From: Ophiostoma sp. CBS 140.51
Lineage: Eukaryota > Ascomycota > Sordariomycetes > Ophiostomatales > Ophiostomataceae
Reading direction: 5' to 3'
Assembly: GCA_029298735.1 (NCBI GenBank)
Contig: JANSLP010000075.1
Coordinates: 62,001 to 126,000, forward strand
Length of the DNA: 64,000 nucleotides
In this document: positions 34,724 through 45,403 of the stretch, in pieces
Position numbering within the stretch: position 1 is the stretch's first letter
How the letters are laid out: each line of letters begins with the position of its first letter
The notes under the pieces: model-generated
What the model was told of the DNA's origin: nothing
Seen by the model: only the letters and a program-made list of their open reading frames with translations
Database searches by the model: none
Made by a program: the position numbers and the translations under genes

Positions 34724-36258
34724 ATGGCTATGGTAATAAGCTCTGTCTACCCGGACCAAACCGACGGTAACGCACAGGGCTTTTCGGGATACCAGGGCTA
34801 CACAGTCGGTGGAGGCTTCACGGTCTACGTGAACAACGGCGGCACCTCTGGCATCTCGGTCCTCCAGGGCGTCAACTCCATACAGGGCCTCTTCTCAAAT
34901 CTTGCTCTCCCTCCGCAAGGCTTCGATCCCCAAGACTCCAACGACGATAACGGTTGGGCTGACGACGACGACGAGGAGTACGACGACGACTCCGACGACG
35001 ACTCCGACTTTGACGACGAGTACGACGACGACGAAGATTACGACGACAACGAGGACGACTACGACTCCTCCTCCTCCGGCGAAGACGAGTACGGAGACGA
35101 CGACGACTACGGCAACTCTCCATCAGACGCTGCCATGGGCCCAACAAGCAACGTAGGCTCGACCAACCAAGCCGCCCAAACGACACACCAGAAACTGGTT
35201 GTGTACCGGAACCCACCCCAAAAGACAGTAGGTTCATCAAGATTGTAGCTAGAGGAGACGAGGTATGGCTTGGGCAAACAACTAACCATGTGCCTTATTA
35301 CCTTCAGAGACTCTTTGAGCCGCCATCCAATAGCCGCATTGAATGGTGTAAGTAATGCCTGCACTGACTATTGTTTTGCCCCTATTTCCACCAACAGCAA
35401 AGATACTTACAACTGCTTTAGACAAGAACATTTTCAACAAGTCATGGCTACACGGTGACAAAACGTCCAACTTCATGGCCGTCTATGAGCTCAGCCGTGG
35501 ACACAAATCAGCTCTCATGGACAAGATTTACAAGAGAGGCAACATTGTTGGACCGCGGTACTCTCTACAGTACGTCCTCTTGGTTATTACCATGATTTTG
35601 ATACCCTTGACCTTGATATATATACTGACAGCCGCACCTTGTCTCTCGTCTCAGGCAACACAAAGACTGTTCAAGAATGGTTTACTTTCACGGCACTCGA
35701 CGAGCCTGCCGGATCGGCGAGGATACCTACGAGTTGTGCGACAATGCGGAGTGCTATCTCTGCTGCATATTGCACAACTCTTTTCGCCTCGACAAAGTTG
35801 GTAAGGGCAGAGAGTATGAGCACCCTGAGAGATGCCAACTGGGCAGGAGACGACTAATACTCTTTTTTGCAGCGGGACAGAGAATGTTTGGCGGCGGTAT
35901 TTATTCCACGCCCGTATCTTCGAGTAAGTTGTGTTGTGTTCTGCCAAGACACCACCGTTACGAAGCTGACATTACCCCATCATGTGTAGAAGCCGATTCA
36001 TACGCATACAATCACCACGTTCACTCTCATCAACACGCTGTCCTTGTCTGTACCCTCATTCGAGGGAGGGTGAACAAGCTCTTTCAAAGCGACAAGACGC
36101 TCACAGGTCCCGGCGACGGCTTTGACTCGGTCGAAGGAGTAAACTGCGCAAATGGCGGCGCCGTCAACTTCACAGAGAACGTTGTCTATCGCGAGGATAT
36201 GATCCTTCCCCGTGCCATCATCCTGTATACTAGAAAGGGTTGGAAGGCTCCGTGGTGA
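34724..36258 (+). CDS. PARP-like ADP-ribosyltransferase
   Basis: Six exons fit without a frameshift: 34724-35227, 35308-35347, 35398-35569, 35655-35800, 35873-35923 and 35990-36258, giving 393 residues. The catalytic half has the H-Y-E triad of the PARP/diphtheria-toxin-like (ARTD) class: H251 in YFHGT, Y298 in GGGIYST and E367 in TENVVYRED, followed by ILPRAIILY. The piece RRACRIG ... LCDNAECYLCCILHNSF matches a Cys-rich insertion that I recall from fungal members of this superfamily. The protein should transfer ADP-ribose from NAD+ to a protein or other acceptor; mono- versus poly- activity cannot be read from sequence. The N-terminal 170 residues hold a Gly-rich segment and a long Asp-rich acidic run, with no DNA-binding zinc finger. 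The first intron is uncertain: inside the segment I treat as intron, 35233-35262 reads FIKIVARGDE in another frame and looks coding. The neighbour at 30690-32588 encodes the matching eraser class. Confidence 0.82.
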
Positions 36259-37711
36259 GCTGCTGGCATGGATGGCAGTGAGCACGGCGGGGAATCGATG
36301 TGCTCGACTATGAAGGAAAAGCTCGTCCACACCCTCGAGGGGTCAAAGGAGGAAACATACATTATACAGAATAGGGAATATAGGTCTTACAATTACAAAT
36401 GGTCAAGGAAGGTTTTTTTCGGGTTTTTTTTCGAGTAAGTCAATCAACGTGCCTCATATAGTAGTTCGTTTTGCTCTGCCTTTTGGTGTCTTGTTTTGTT
36501 TACGGTTTATGGTAATGGGCATCGGCGTCCATCAATTTTTTCTCTCTTCTTCTTTCTTGTTCTCTATTTGGCCGAAAAAAACGTGCTTGATCCTTTTGGT
36601 ACAATATATACAAAGCCTTCATCACACCACTCTGTGATACAGAGTACGTGTACTCTCAGTCAGTTCTACGTTGCACGTCGAAGAACCTCCCGTCGTCAAC
36701 TTCCACGTGATTGTCTTGCGCTGTTGGATTGTGTAAGTGCGGACCGTCCCCGTAAAGACGCTAGTCCTAAACAGGCAAATGCTGTGTACCCCCTGGACCC
36801 TGCCCCTTTTTCTTTGCCTTTCCACCGGCTTTAGCACGGCACGTCGCACGCTAAAAACTAAACGGCCAGGCTACGCCAGTCCAAAAACACCCAAAAACAG
36901 GGGTCCGTTCCTGCGCCAGTGGCCTGTAATACGGCTGTAGCTCCCCCGCCGCCTGCTTTTTTTTTGTCCCAGCCCTCCTATTAAAGATTAAAGAGCTTGC
37001 AGCAAAAACGGATCGCGCAGGACAGCAACCAACATTTAGTAACCTAAAATACTGCCAAAGTAAACAAAGAAAAAAAGGGCAGGTTTTATAAAAGTGAGAA
37101 ATAACACAGCAAGATGCAGACCATCACGAAAAGAAGGAACGATCGAGACTTTGTGCAAGACAAAATGAGCACTTTCTTCTTCGGGAGGCGGTGTGTGGCA
37201 GCAGGAGCGAACGAGCTACAACCCCTGGACAGCTCCTGCCGCAAAAAAGTGAAAAAAAGAAGAGGCTGGGTTACACCTTCCCAGGGTCTTTTCTTACTCT
37301 TTCCTGCTATTTGCCCCTCTCCCCAGCCAATCAGTTTCCCGTAGACGAGCCGCGTTCCCCTTCCTCTTTCCCTCTCTTTGCCCATTTTTCTTGCTGCGCT
37401 CCTCATTAATACTTATCGTCTTATTACTGTGTTCAATTCCTTTTTGTCTCTTCTCTTCCTCATCTTTCACTTTCCCCTCCACGACTTCGACGGCCCTCTG
37501 TGCGACATTCTTCGGACGTCCTTTCTTCAGCGGCACAATCTACATTCCAGTCCCAAGGCTACGATCGATCATTGTGACAGCCTTGGCCTAAGTGCCAGCC
37601 AATCCATTCTCGAACTCTCAAAAGGCGGCAATTCGCATTCCCGAGTCTTCGAGGCCTCTTCCTCTCTCCTCTTCTTATCCCCCGCCTCGCAGCTTCCACC
37701 CGCCGCCAGAC
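36259..37711. other. Intergenic region, about 1.45 kb
   Basis: The 3' end of the PARP-like gene is followed by T-rich sequence and then, from about 37.3 kb, a C/T-rich promoter and leader for the gene at 37712. The upstream in-frame extension of that gene begins with a GTG and lacks an ATG, so I treat it as leader. Confidence 0.5.
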
Positions 37712-38560
37712 ATGGGCTTCTTCGACTTGGAGGGCGGCTCGGCCATTACAGGTGTCTCCCGCAAGAGCTCCCGCCACCATTCATCTTCTTCCAAGCACCA
37801 CAGCAGCGGGCATCGCGAACGGGAGCGGGAGCGTGAGCGTGAGCGCAGCGGCCACGAGAGAAAGCGCAGCCGCAGCCGCAGCCGCAGCGGCACCCGCTCC
37901 ATTAATATCTCGGCACGCAGCTTCTTTGGCCTTGACGACGGCCACAGCAGCAAGAAGCACCACAGCAGCAGCAGCCACCACCACAGCGCCAACAAGTCGA
38001 CCGGCAGCTTCTTCAGTCTGCCCAATGTCAGCACCCGCTCCATCTTCAGTTCGTTTGGCCGCGCCGGCCACGGCGGCTCCTCCTCGTCCTACTACCGCCG
38101 CTCGCCGCGGTCTAATTTTATGCAGCGCGCCTACAAGAAGCTCAAGCGCCTTATCCGCGATCTCATTTACTACGCTAAGAAGCACCCGATGAAGGTCTTT
38201 ATGCTGGCCATTATGCCCCTCATTACGGGTGGAGCTCTGACGGCGCTGCTTGCCCGTTTCGGTCTGCGCATGCCGCAGTCACTGGAGCGCATGGTCGGCG
38301 TGGGTGCGCGGGCCATGTCGGGTGACTCTGTTGGCCTCGTCGGTGAGGCCATGCGTATGGCCGCTGTGGCCGGCACGGGTACCTCTGGCGCCAAGGCTAT
38401 GGCCACGAGTCTGGAGCGCGGCCGCAACGGCAACATGCAGTGGGAGCGGCGGAGCGTTGAGCGGGACTACTTTGGTGGCGGTGGTGGCCACAGCAGTCGC
38501 AGCGATAGTGGCAGCGGCTGGGGCGGCAGTCTGGCAGGAATCACGAAGATGTTCTCGTAG
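37712..38560 (+). CDS. His/Ser/Arg-rich protein with one membrane segment, unknown function
   Basis: A single exon encodes 282 residues, starting at MGFFDLEGGS. Residues 19-135 are strongly biased: HHSSSSKHHSSGH, an (RE)5 run, an RSRSRSRS run and a second KKHHSSSSHHH run, so the region should be disordered and highly charged. Residues 137-157 are basic and amphipathic (FMQRAYKKLKRLIRDLIYYAKK). They lead into a single hydrophobic segment at about 160-183 (VFMLAIMPLITGGALTALLA). The C-terminus is Gly/Ser-rich. The single segment after a basic helix suggests a membrane anchor with a cytosolic N-terminus, which is inference. I do not recognise the family. It reads as a real gene because codon third positions are G/C-rich throughout and the hydrophobic core looks conserved. 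Confidence 0.75.
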   Translation: MGFFDLEGGSAITGVSRKSSRHHSSSSKHHSSGHRERERERERERSGHERKRSRSRSRSGTRSINISARSFFGLDDGHSSKKHHSSSSHHHSANKSTGSFFSLPNVSTRSIFSSFGRAGHGGSSSSYYRRSPRSNFMQRAYKKLKRLIRDLIYYAKKHPMKVFMLAIMPLITGGALTALLARFGLRMPQSLERMVGVGARAMSGDSVGLVGEAMRMAAVAGTGTSGAKAMATSLERGRNGNMQWERRSVERDYFGGGGGHSSRSDSGSGWGGSLAGITKMFS

Positions 38561-39224
38561 ACAGTCTATGTCAAGAGAGGTGGGCGGATTTTGTTTTATG
38601 TTTTGATGTTTATGTCTTGTTATATGGATTTTTGGATATCTTCTTGTTTTATTTTACTGTTTTATTTGTCGGTGATCGTGCTCCCTCCACAGCACTGACA
38701 CTTGTTTTTCTTTATCATTTTGGATCTCACAGTACTCCATGTACATTTTTATATAGTTTTAGGATCATCTCAGGCATTAAAATAACACAGCTTGCATAGG
38801 CACAAATTTACACGCAGCATCTTATAGAAAGTATATACCATACGAAAAAGATGATTCCTATTAAGTCTACCGAAGTTTTGCGTTTGCTCCCGTACCTCGG
38901 CAACTTTGTTTTGTACCAGTCCACCCAAAGAACAAAACCCAACGTTCTTGTTTTTGATCCGTCTTGACACCGTACCGTTTCCAGTTCTAATCTTGGGGTA
39001 TGTGGGGGGGGGAGGGGGTAGAGGATGAAAGAAAAAAGGGAGGGATATAAGAATAAAGGAATAATATAAACAGAAACACACACAAAGAGGGTAAGAGAGA
39101 GATGTGATTATGTGTGTCGTGAAAGAGTGGGAAAGGAGAAAAAATTAAAGATATTCATAAGAAAACAGTGTTGAAGAAGCGAAGAGAGAATTTGAAGGCA
39201 ACGAAAACAGAAAGAGTAGTGAAC
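38561..39224. other. Convergent intergenic region
   Basis: A/T-rich 3' sequence lies between the gene ending at 38560 (+) and the gene ending at 39225 (-). It contains a G run near 39005-39017. No gene is seen. Confidence 0.6.
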
Positions 39225-40511
39225 CTATTTCTTCTTTCGTTGACGGCTTGCATGAGCATTGGGCGCACTGCTGCTACTAACCCCAGTCGACTTGCGCTTG
39301 GGATTGGCAGAAGACGAGCTACGTGAGGGTTTCTTGGACTTGGAGGACCGCGAGCGTTCGGGTACAGGCTCTGGCTCCGGCTCGGACTCAGGCTCTGATT
39401 CAGGGTCGACCTCAACGACAATCTCGTTTCGTCTCCGGGAACTGCTAGAGTCGACTGTTTGCTTTGCGCGAGATCGTGTGTTATGAACCGGAGAACGACG
39501 GGCGTTATCCGTTTCCTCTTCGTCGTCATCGCTCGCCGTGCTATCGTCATCGTCCTCCTCGCTTGACTCGGTATCGTGCCTCGGCGGGCCCCTGCGGCCC
39601 CTGGCTGCAGCAGGGGCCGCTGCTGATCCACGCGAGTAGGTTCCTCGGTCGCCTGCGGCCGCAGCGCCAGCGGTAGTATATTGAGGCGCCCGCGGACCCG
39701 CAGTCATGTATTGAAAGGGATCAACGTTGTTGGCTGTTGTTGCCGGGTCCGATACATGGCGGGTTGTGGATGGTCCGCGCAGGTACGAATATGTAAATGG
39801 CGAGTCGCTGCGGTTGTAGCCTGCCCCGCCTCTGCCATCGCTGCCGAGTACTGGCTGTGAGCTGGACGATGGCAGTGCCCGAGACGATGTTGTGTTTGGC
39901 GGTGGGAAGTAGCCCATCGGAGGGTATACTTGGCGATCCTCGTGGTGGAAAGAGCCGGGTACACGTTGTGGTGAGCCGTCGTCGTCGCCCGAGTTTCCGG
40001 GTGTCGGCAGCTTAGTCAAGCTACGTGACATGGATTCCAGATGCTCAATTGGCACCGCCACTCTGTCTGTGCGTTCTCTTCGTCGTTGTCGGCGCTCCAG
40101 CGCCCGCGCCTCTCTCTCCCTGTGCCGCCCGAGGGCAGCGAGTTCCACCCTGCTCAGCTTGACTTGCGCCTTGCCTTTAGCCTGCGAACGTCGTATCCGA
40201 GCCAGTGCCGAGTCCAACACTGCTCTCTCTTCCTCCCCTGGTTCGCTCACGCCGTCCTCCGAGTCGTCACCGGACGAGGAATCCGAAACTGAATCCTGGT
40301 CGTCCGAGTCCTCTTCGTCAGACCCTGAGCGAATATATCTCCGACGAGACTGCAACGCGCCAGCGTCATCTCTTGCATCCCGGCCTCTCCCACCACCAGC
40401 ACCACCCAACACCATATCTGTATAACGCGAGTCCCGAGACGAGCTCGCAACGCCGTACCGGCGCAGATACTCCGCGTCTGCACCACTCCCCCCACTACCG
40501 CTGCTCTCCAA
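39225..40511 (-). CDS. Acidic Ser/Arg-rich disordered protein, 5' end unresolved
   Basis: The minus-strand frame ending at 39225 gives about 428 residues if read from 40511, but that codon is TTG. The frame stays open up to about 40690 with no ATG. The first in-frame ATG is at 40415 (MVLGGAGGG). Residues upstream of it (ADAEYLRRYGVASSSRDSRYTD) look coding, so either a short upstream exon is missing from my model or translation begins at 40415. The chain has acidic Ser runs (GSDEEDSDDQDSVSDSSSGDD), a basic helix-like core (RHREREARALERRQRRRERTDRVAVPIEHLE) that is the likeliest conserved element, a Pro/Ser/Gly-rich middle, an (SEP)n-like repeat (ESEPESEPEPEP) and a Lys/Arg-rich C-terminus (SRQRKKK). 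No domain is recognised. A nuclear role is possible from the charge pattern but unproven. Confidence 0.65.
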   Translation of the reverse strand: MESSGSGGSGADAEYLRRYGVASSSRDSRYTDMVLGGAGGGRGRDARDDAGALQSRRRYIRSGSDEEDSDDQDSVSDSSSGDDSEDGVSEPGEEERAVLDSALARIRRSQAKGKAQVKLSRVELAALGRHREREARALERRQRRRERTDRVAVPIEHLESMSRSLTKLPTPGNSGDDDGSPQRVPGSFHHEDRQVYPPMGYFPPPNTTSSRALPSSSSQPVLGSDGRGGAGYNRSDSPFTYSYLRGPSTTRHVSDPATTANNVDPFQYMTAGPRAPQYTTAGAAAAGDRGTYSRGSAAAPAAARGRRGPPRHDTESSEEDDDDSTASDDDEEETDNARRSPVHNTRSRAKQTVDSSSSRRRNEIVVEVDPESEPESEPEPEPVPERSRSSKSKKPSRSSSSANPKRKSTGVSSSSAPNAHASRQRKKK

Positions 40512-40663
40512 CTCTTCGACGACCCGGCCGCCTCCACCGCCGGCAGCCGAGTTCCACGCATCTTGCCCCCTGACCCTGCCTGACCGGGGGCCTCGTTGTT
40601 GTTTGCCACTGGTTGATGATCTTCCCCAGGAGGGGCTGTGTTTGGGAGCACGTGGCCGACCAT

Positions 40664-41197
40664 CTAGACCACCTCCCCAGAAAAAGCCTCATCGATGGGC
40701 TTGTCCATCATGGACGCATGGCCAATGATGACGACACCGCTGGCACCGACGAGCCAGGCGATGGTAGCAAAGGGCGACGAGATGAGACCGACGGGGATGG
40801 CGATAACGTAAAGACCAGTGTACAGCTGCGAGGTGGTGGCGCGCATGGTGCCGAGCTCGAGATCACGACCATCAAGCTTGCCGATGAGGAACATGCCAGA
40901 GACCACAAAGATGATATCGAAGAGCAGCCACCAGTTGGTCAGCAGGGTGTAAATGCAGAGCATGACGAAGACGACGGCGTAGTTGCTGGAGAAGTGGCCG
41001 AGGTTGTAGTTGACGCGAGATTGCATGTCGGCAAAGTTCTGGGGCTTGGACAGGCGCTTGACGTCAAAGAACTCGGACAGCGGGCGCAGGTTCGAGAAGC
41101 GCGTGGCCAGCGAGGTCGACCGCACGCTGTTGAAGCGGTCTCCAAGCTGGAGGCGCGACGTCAGCATGTCGATCGGGATCTGGATGCGGGAGGCCAT
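40664..41197 (-). CDS. pra1: PRA1/Yip3 family prenylated Rab acceptor
   Basis: A single exon encodes 177 residues, close to the usual size of fungal PRA1 proteins. The central block SKPQNFADMQSRVNYNLGHFSSNYAVVFVMLCIYTLL is the PRA1 signature, followed by hydrophobic segments in two pairs (NYAVVFVMLCIYTLLTNWWLLFDIIFVVSGMFLIG and LYTGLYVIAIPVGLI ... IAWLVGASGVVIIGHA). The C-terminus DEAFSGEV is typical of the family. PRA1 proteins bind prenylated Rab GTPases and act at the ER-Golgi in vesicle transport. The minus-strand gene for the acidic protein follows closely on the same strand, and its open frame overlaps the end of this one in another frame. Confidence 0.92.
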   Translation of the reverse strand: MASRIQIPIDMLTSRLQLGDRFNSVRSTSLATRFSNLRPLSEFFDVKRLSKPQNFADMQSRVNYNLGHFSSNYAVVFVMLCIYTLLTNWWLLFDIIFVVSGMFLIGKLDGRDLELGTMRATTSQLYTGLYVIAIPVGLISSPFATIAWLVGASGVVIIGHASMMDKPIDEAFSGEVV

Positions 41198-43313
41198 TGT
41201 GGCGGCTTGGTGACAAAAAGTGACGAAGAAAGAAAGAAGAGAGAGAAAAGAGAAAGGGAAAAGAAGAAGAGGAGAAGAAGAGAAAAGTGGAGGAGGTTGG
41301 TCGAAAGGTTTTTATTCGGGCCTCGTCGGAAGTAGCGGTGACGATGCGGATGCGGATGCAGGTGCAGGTGCAAGCGTGCTGTTCGTTCGCTGGGCGAGTG
41401 GAGGATGGATGGTCGATTTGGGGAAAGGGGAGAGCAGAGTCGGGTATTGAAGACCTGGGCTGATTCGAGGCGAAAAGAGGAGCAATGAAGCAAAAATGAG
41501 CTGAAAGTGAAGAATGAGAGACCACAGTGGGATAAGGCGAAGGAAAGTCAAAAGACAAAAAGAAATCGAAAAGAAGGCGAGAAAAGCGAGGATGCGAAGA
41601 TGGATGTTGGCAGATTGATTGTAGCGATCTGGCAAGAAAAGACGGGAGCAGAAGAAGGGGATGAATGGGGATGGGAAAAAAAGAAGCCAGGGGTGGGAAC
41701 AAGGAGGTGAGAAAACAGAAAACACGAAAGGCGAAAATAGGCGGTGCGTGGGGCTCAATAGATGGGGCGAACCCGCCGGGACGAAATAAAAGGGTGCTAG
41801 CGTGGAAGCAAGGAACGAAGAAGGGCTGCCGTTCAGGACGGTAGCACTGCGTAGATGCTGTGTGCTGGCGCAATATGGCAGCGAGGGTAGGAGCAAACGA
41901 GGACGTAAAACGACTGGGCAAGAACGAGATTGGGCAGCGCCTTCTCGACTGGGTAATTAGCACTGGCTTGTGGGTGGAAGTGATGTGTGGATGCGTGATG
42001 CGCTAGAGAGACAACTGTGGAAAGTGCGAGCGAGCCTCATCAACGCGTCTCGTACGTGAGCAATGTAAAGTTTTAATACTTAAATACTTGCCTTTCACAG
42101 GCTAGACACCCGTTCTTTCAGTCCGCCAGGCAGCCTGCACATAAAAGGAGAAGGCACGCTAAAAGCCACAATCAGAACGGCAGGACGTCCCAAAGCCCAA
42201 AAGGCAAGAACGACACGTAGCTTCTTGCACTCAAAGTGCTTTATTCGTAAGATAGCGTCGTCACCAAAAGCCATTCCGTAGAGCTGGGCGGCCGAACTCA
42301 GGCATAAACCATTGCAAAGGTAAGCCTCATGAAGAAGTGTCAAGGCGAGTACCGATGGAAGAAGAGTTTAGACAAGACGGCAATACCGCAAAATAAGCAC
42401 TAAAGTAGGGTTAAGATTGAAGGCTTTCAGAGATGTGTGCTGCTGCGATATCTGGGAGCCTAGCATGAGCATGTGCAGAATACCAGCCCCGCCAAGGACC
42501 CTGTGAAGGCCATGGCATTTCCAGTGCCCTGAAAGTCGCAATTGATATCTTGTTGTTTGATATCTGACGATACAGTACATCGTATTATCACGAAGCCGGG
42601 CAACCCTACATCGTAAAGTAAAGATCTGACCCGACTCTGACCGCAGGCACCAGTTTAGTAATGATGAACCGATGGCTTGCAAAACCCGAAGCCATTCACT
42701 ATAGCACATAGAGTGCATGCTCTCATAATGCGCTCGATGTCATCCTTCCAACATGCTGATAACCTTCTTTCACTTTACCCGGATCCGTCTGAACTGTCCA
42801 TGAACTGTTCCAGCGCAAGTGAAGTGAGAGCCTTCAGTACTGAATCGGCACATGTGAAGCGAACTGAAGCAAACAGGAAGGCTCTAGCGGCTCTCGTTTC
42901 AGGGGTGCGCCTGCCTGAACGACAATTGCGGTTAGCGCAGTCTAGGAAAGCACCACCCAGACTGACTGTTTGAGACACTGTTGCAGCAACTGCACTCCCT
43001 GCCCCAGGTCGCTCCTGCAGCGCAAAGTTTCCCCTAGCTGCGCGATCCACAGCTGAATCGTTCTGGCCAGAAAGAACCCCAGCACGCCTCCAAAAGAGTC
43101 TTAATAACACCAATAAAAAAATTGCTGTTTCGGACACGACACCTTTGCGTTCTGCAACCCTGGACCCTTTTTTGCACCGCGACGTGCTTCTCCTTTCTAT
43201 TCTTTGACGTCCGAACTCTGGACGCCGGCTTGTTTTTATTTTTTACGCTCCTTTTCTGTTCAACTCCCAATTCGCATCACCAATCGCCATCTCGTCCACT
43301 AAGCAATGCGACA
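41198..43313. other. Divergent intergenic region, about 2.1 kb
   Basis: The first 750 bases upstream of the PRA1 start are purine-rich on the + strand, which is pyrimidine-rich on the transcribed minus strand. This looks like a long leader or promoter. The rest (42.0-43.3 kb) has no supportable gene and should include the promoter of the J-protein gene at 43314. Confidence 0.5.
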
Positions 43314-44887
43314 ATGAGATTCTCGACTTTGACTGTCGGCCTGTTGGCCGCCCTTGCGCCCATCACGGCCGCCTGGACCAAGGAGGGTGCGTGTCACTTG
43401 GCTCGATTGCTTCTGTTGTTGTTCTGTGTACGGCTCTTACTAACCCCGTGCCTGCAGACCGTGAAATCTTCCGCGTTCGCGACGAGCTTGCTGCCGCTCT
43501 TGGCCCCGAAATCACTTTCTACGACTTTGTCGGCGTCCCTCCCTCGGCCTCCCTCGACGACATCAACAAGGCATACCGCAAGAAGACCCGGCAGCTGCAC
43601 CCGGACAAGGTGAAGCAGCAGCTCGCGGCCGATCGTGCCAAGGCGGCCAAGAAGGCGGACAGCAGTGGTGATAAGAACAAGAAGCCCGGTGTCAATGTCG
43701 CCAAGGGCCCGACTGCTGGTGAGGTTCGCGCCGCCGTTAAGCGCGCCTCGGAGATGCAGGCCCGCCTTAGCATCGTGACAAACGTTCTGCGTGGACCCGA
43801 GCGTGACCGCTACGACCATTTCCTGGCCAACGGCTTCCCCGTCTGGAAGGGCACCGAGTACTACTACAACCGCTACCGCCCTGGCTTCGGCACCGTCCTG
43901 TTTGGTCTCTTTGTGTTTGTCGGTGGCGGCGCGCACTACATTGCCCTGTACATGAGCTGGAAGCGCCAGCGCGAGTTTGTCGAGCGCTATATCAAGTACG
44001 CCCGCCATGCGGCCTGGGGCAATTCAATTGGCGGTGTTGACCTGGGTGGCGACATCGGTGCCGACCCGTCTCTGGGTGGTGGTGCTGCTGCTCCTCCTGT
44101 TGATACGGGCGCGGGCGACGACGAGCCGCAGCCGAACATGGCCATGAACCGCAAGCAGCGCCGCATGCAGGAGCGCGACGCCAAGCGCGACGCTGCCCGT
44201 GAAAGCACCACCGGCCGCCGTGCTGCGCGTCGCGGTCTCAGCACCAATGCCAGCAACAGCGGCACGGCTACCCCTACGGCTCAGCCTTCTGCCGGCCCAA
44301 CCGGTGCCAAGAAGCGCGTCGTGGCCGAGAACGGCAAGATCCTGGTTGTCGACTCGCTCGGCGACGTCTACCTTGAGCAGATTGACGAGGAAGGCAAGGT
44401 CGAGGAGCTTCTTCTTGATGTAGGTCCCCATCGCCCCCTTCTACCTTTGTTATGCCGTGAACATCCTGCTAACCGACTTTTTCAGATCAACGAAGTTGCT
44501 CGCCCTAGCTTCAAGGATACTGCCGTATACCGCCTGCCCGTCTGGGTCTTCAGCCTGACTGCCGGCCGTCTGCTGGGCAGCAAGGCCGATGCCGAGGAGG
44601 AGTACATTGAGGAGGATGTCGTCGATCGCGAGGAGACTCCTCTGCCGCGGAAGCAGAACAACAAGAATGCCCGCAAGGCCAAGCCCTCCAAGCCCGCTCC
44701 GGCCACGCCTGCTCCGGCCACCGTTAGCGACGGTGAGGACAGCGAGTCCTCCCCGGGGAAGGCTACGCCCAGCACCGACTCGCAGGACGACTTTGAGCTG
44801 CTGGATACGTCGACGGGCTCACTCAAGGCCACCGGCACCAGCCACAACAAGGTCAAGGCCAACAAGCGCAAGGGCAAGAAGAAATAA
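43314..44887 (+). CDS. ER membrane J-protein (Erj5-like)
   Basis: Three exons fit: 43314-43386, 43458-44419 and 44486-44887, giving 478 residues. Exon 1 encodes a signal peptide (MRFSTLTVGLLAALAPITAA) and the J domain follows at once. The HPD triad is at 72-74 (QLHPDK). A Lys/Ala-rich insert of about 45 residues sits between the HPD and the last J-domain helix (RLSIVTNVLRGPERDRYDHFL), which is longer than in most J domains. A membrane segment lies at about 169-190 (GTVLFGLFVFVGGGAHYIALYM), followed by a basic cytosolic tail. Signal peptide, lumenal J domain and one membrane pass match Erj5 of yeast and animal DNAJC1/DNAJC25-type proteins, which recruit the ER Hsp70 BiP. The C-terminal third is disordered with acidic Ser patches and a Lys-rich end. 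An upstream ATG at 43306 opens a two-codon frame. Intron 2 is 66 nt, phase 0 and stop-free. Confidence 0.85.
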
Positions 44888-45403
44888 GCGGTGACGGGGG
44901 AGTAGAAGAGACATAGGTAATTCTCTTGCTTTGGGTGCCAGTGTATTTCTTTTTGCAAATGGACCTTTTTGGGAAAATAGACCAGGAGTATACGGATTCA
45001 CAAAAACATTATAAGTAAAGGAACATTTCTTTGTTTTAGGACATCCGAACCATATGGGAAGCGTCAATGGGTTAAAAAGCATTTTTAGTTTTCTCTTTTA
45101 TAAAAATATTTATTAACGTTCCGGAACCGAAGACAACAAAGGAAACGAAACCATTCCGCATGCGAGAAAAACAAGGTGAGAGAAGAGGGTGCAAGATGTG
45201 TGATCTGCTGTGGTATATACACGTAACGTAATTCGTAAGCGTAGACAATCCAAACCGTGACATGATGGGAAAGACGAGCGAAGAAGAAAAATGCAAACAG
45301 GGGGTCGTTAAGATATGCCAAGAGAAAGATGATGAACAAAATACCATGCAATAAATGAGGTTCGTTGAACGAAAGGAGAAAGAATAAGTGGCAGCATGCC
45401 CGC
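44888..45403. other. Convergent intergenic region
   Basis: A/T-rich 3' sequence lies between the J-protein gene (+) and the Gln-rich protein gene (-). No gene is seen. Confidence 0.6.

Noticed and set aside
37592..37711. 40-codon upstream extension of the His/Ser/Arg-rich membrane protein
   Set aside because: It begins with GTG, has no ATG and reads as leader. MGFFDLEGG at 37712 is the natural start.
40247..40663. Open frame starting with ATG directly after the PRA1 stop
   Set aside because: It quickly leaves the frame of the acidic protein and reads as Arg/Val/Gly-rich shadow sequence. It may still matter if a small intron joins its start to the main frame, so the junction is reported as a finding.
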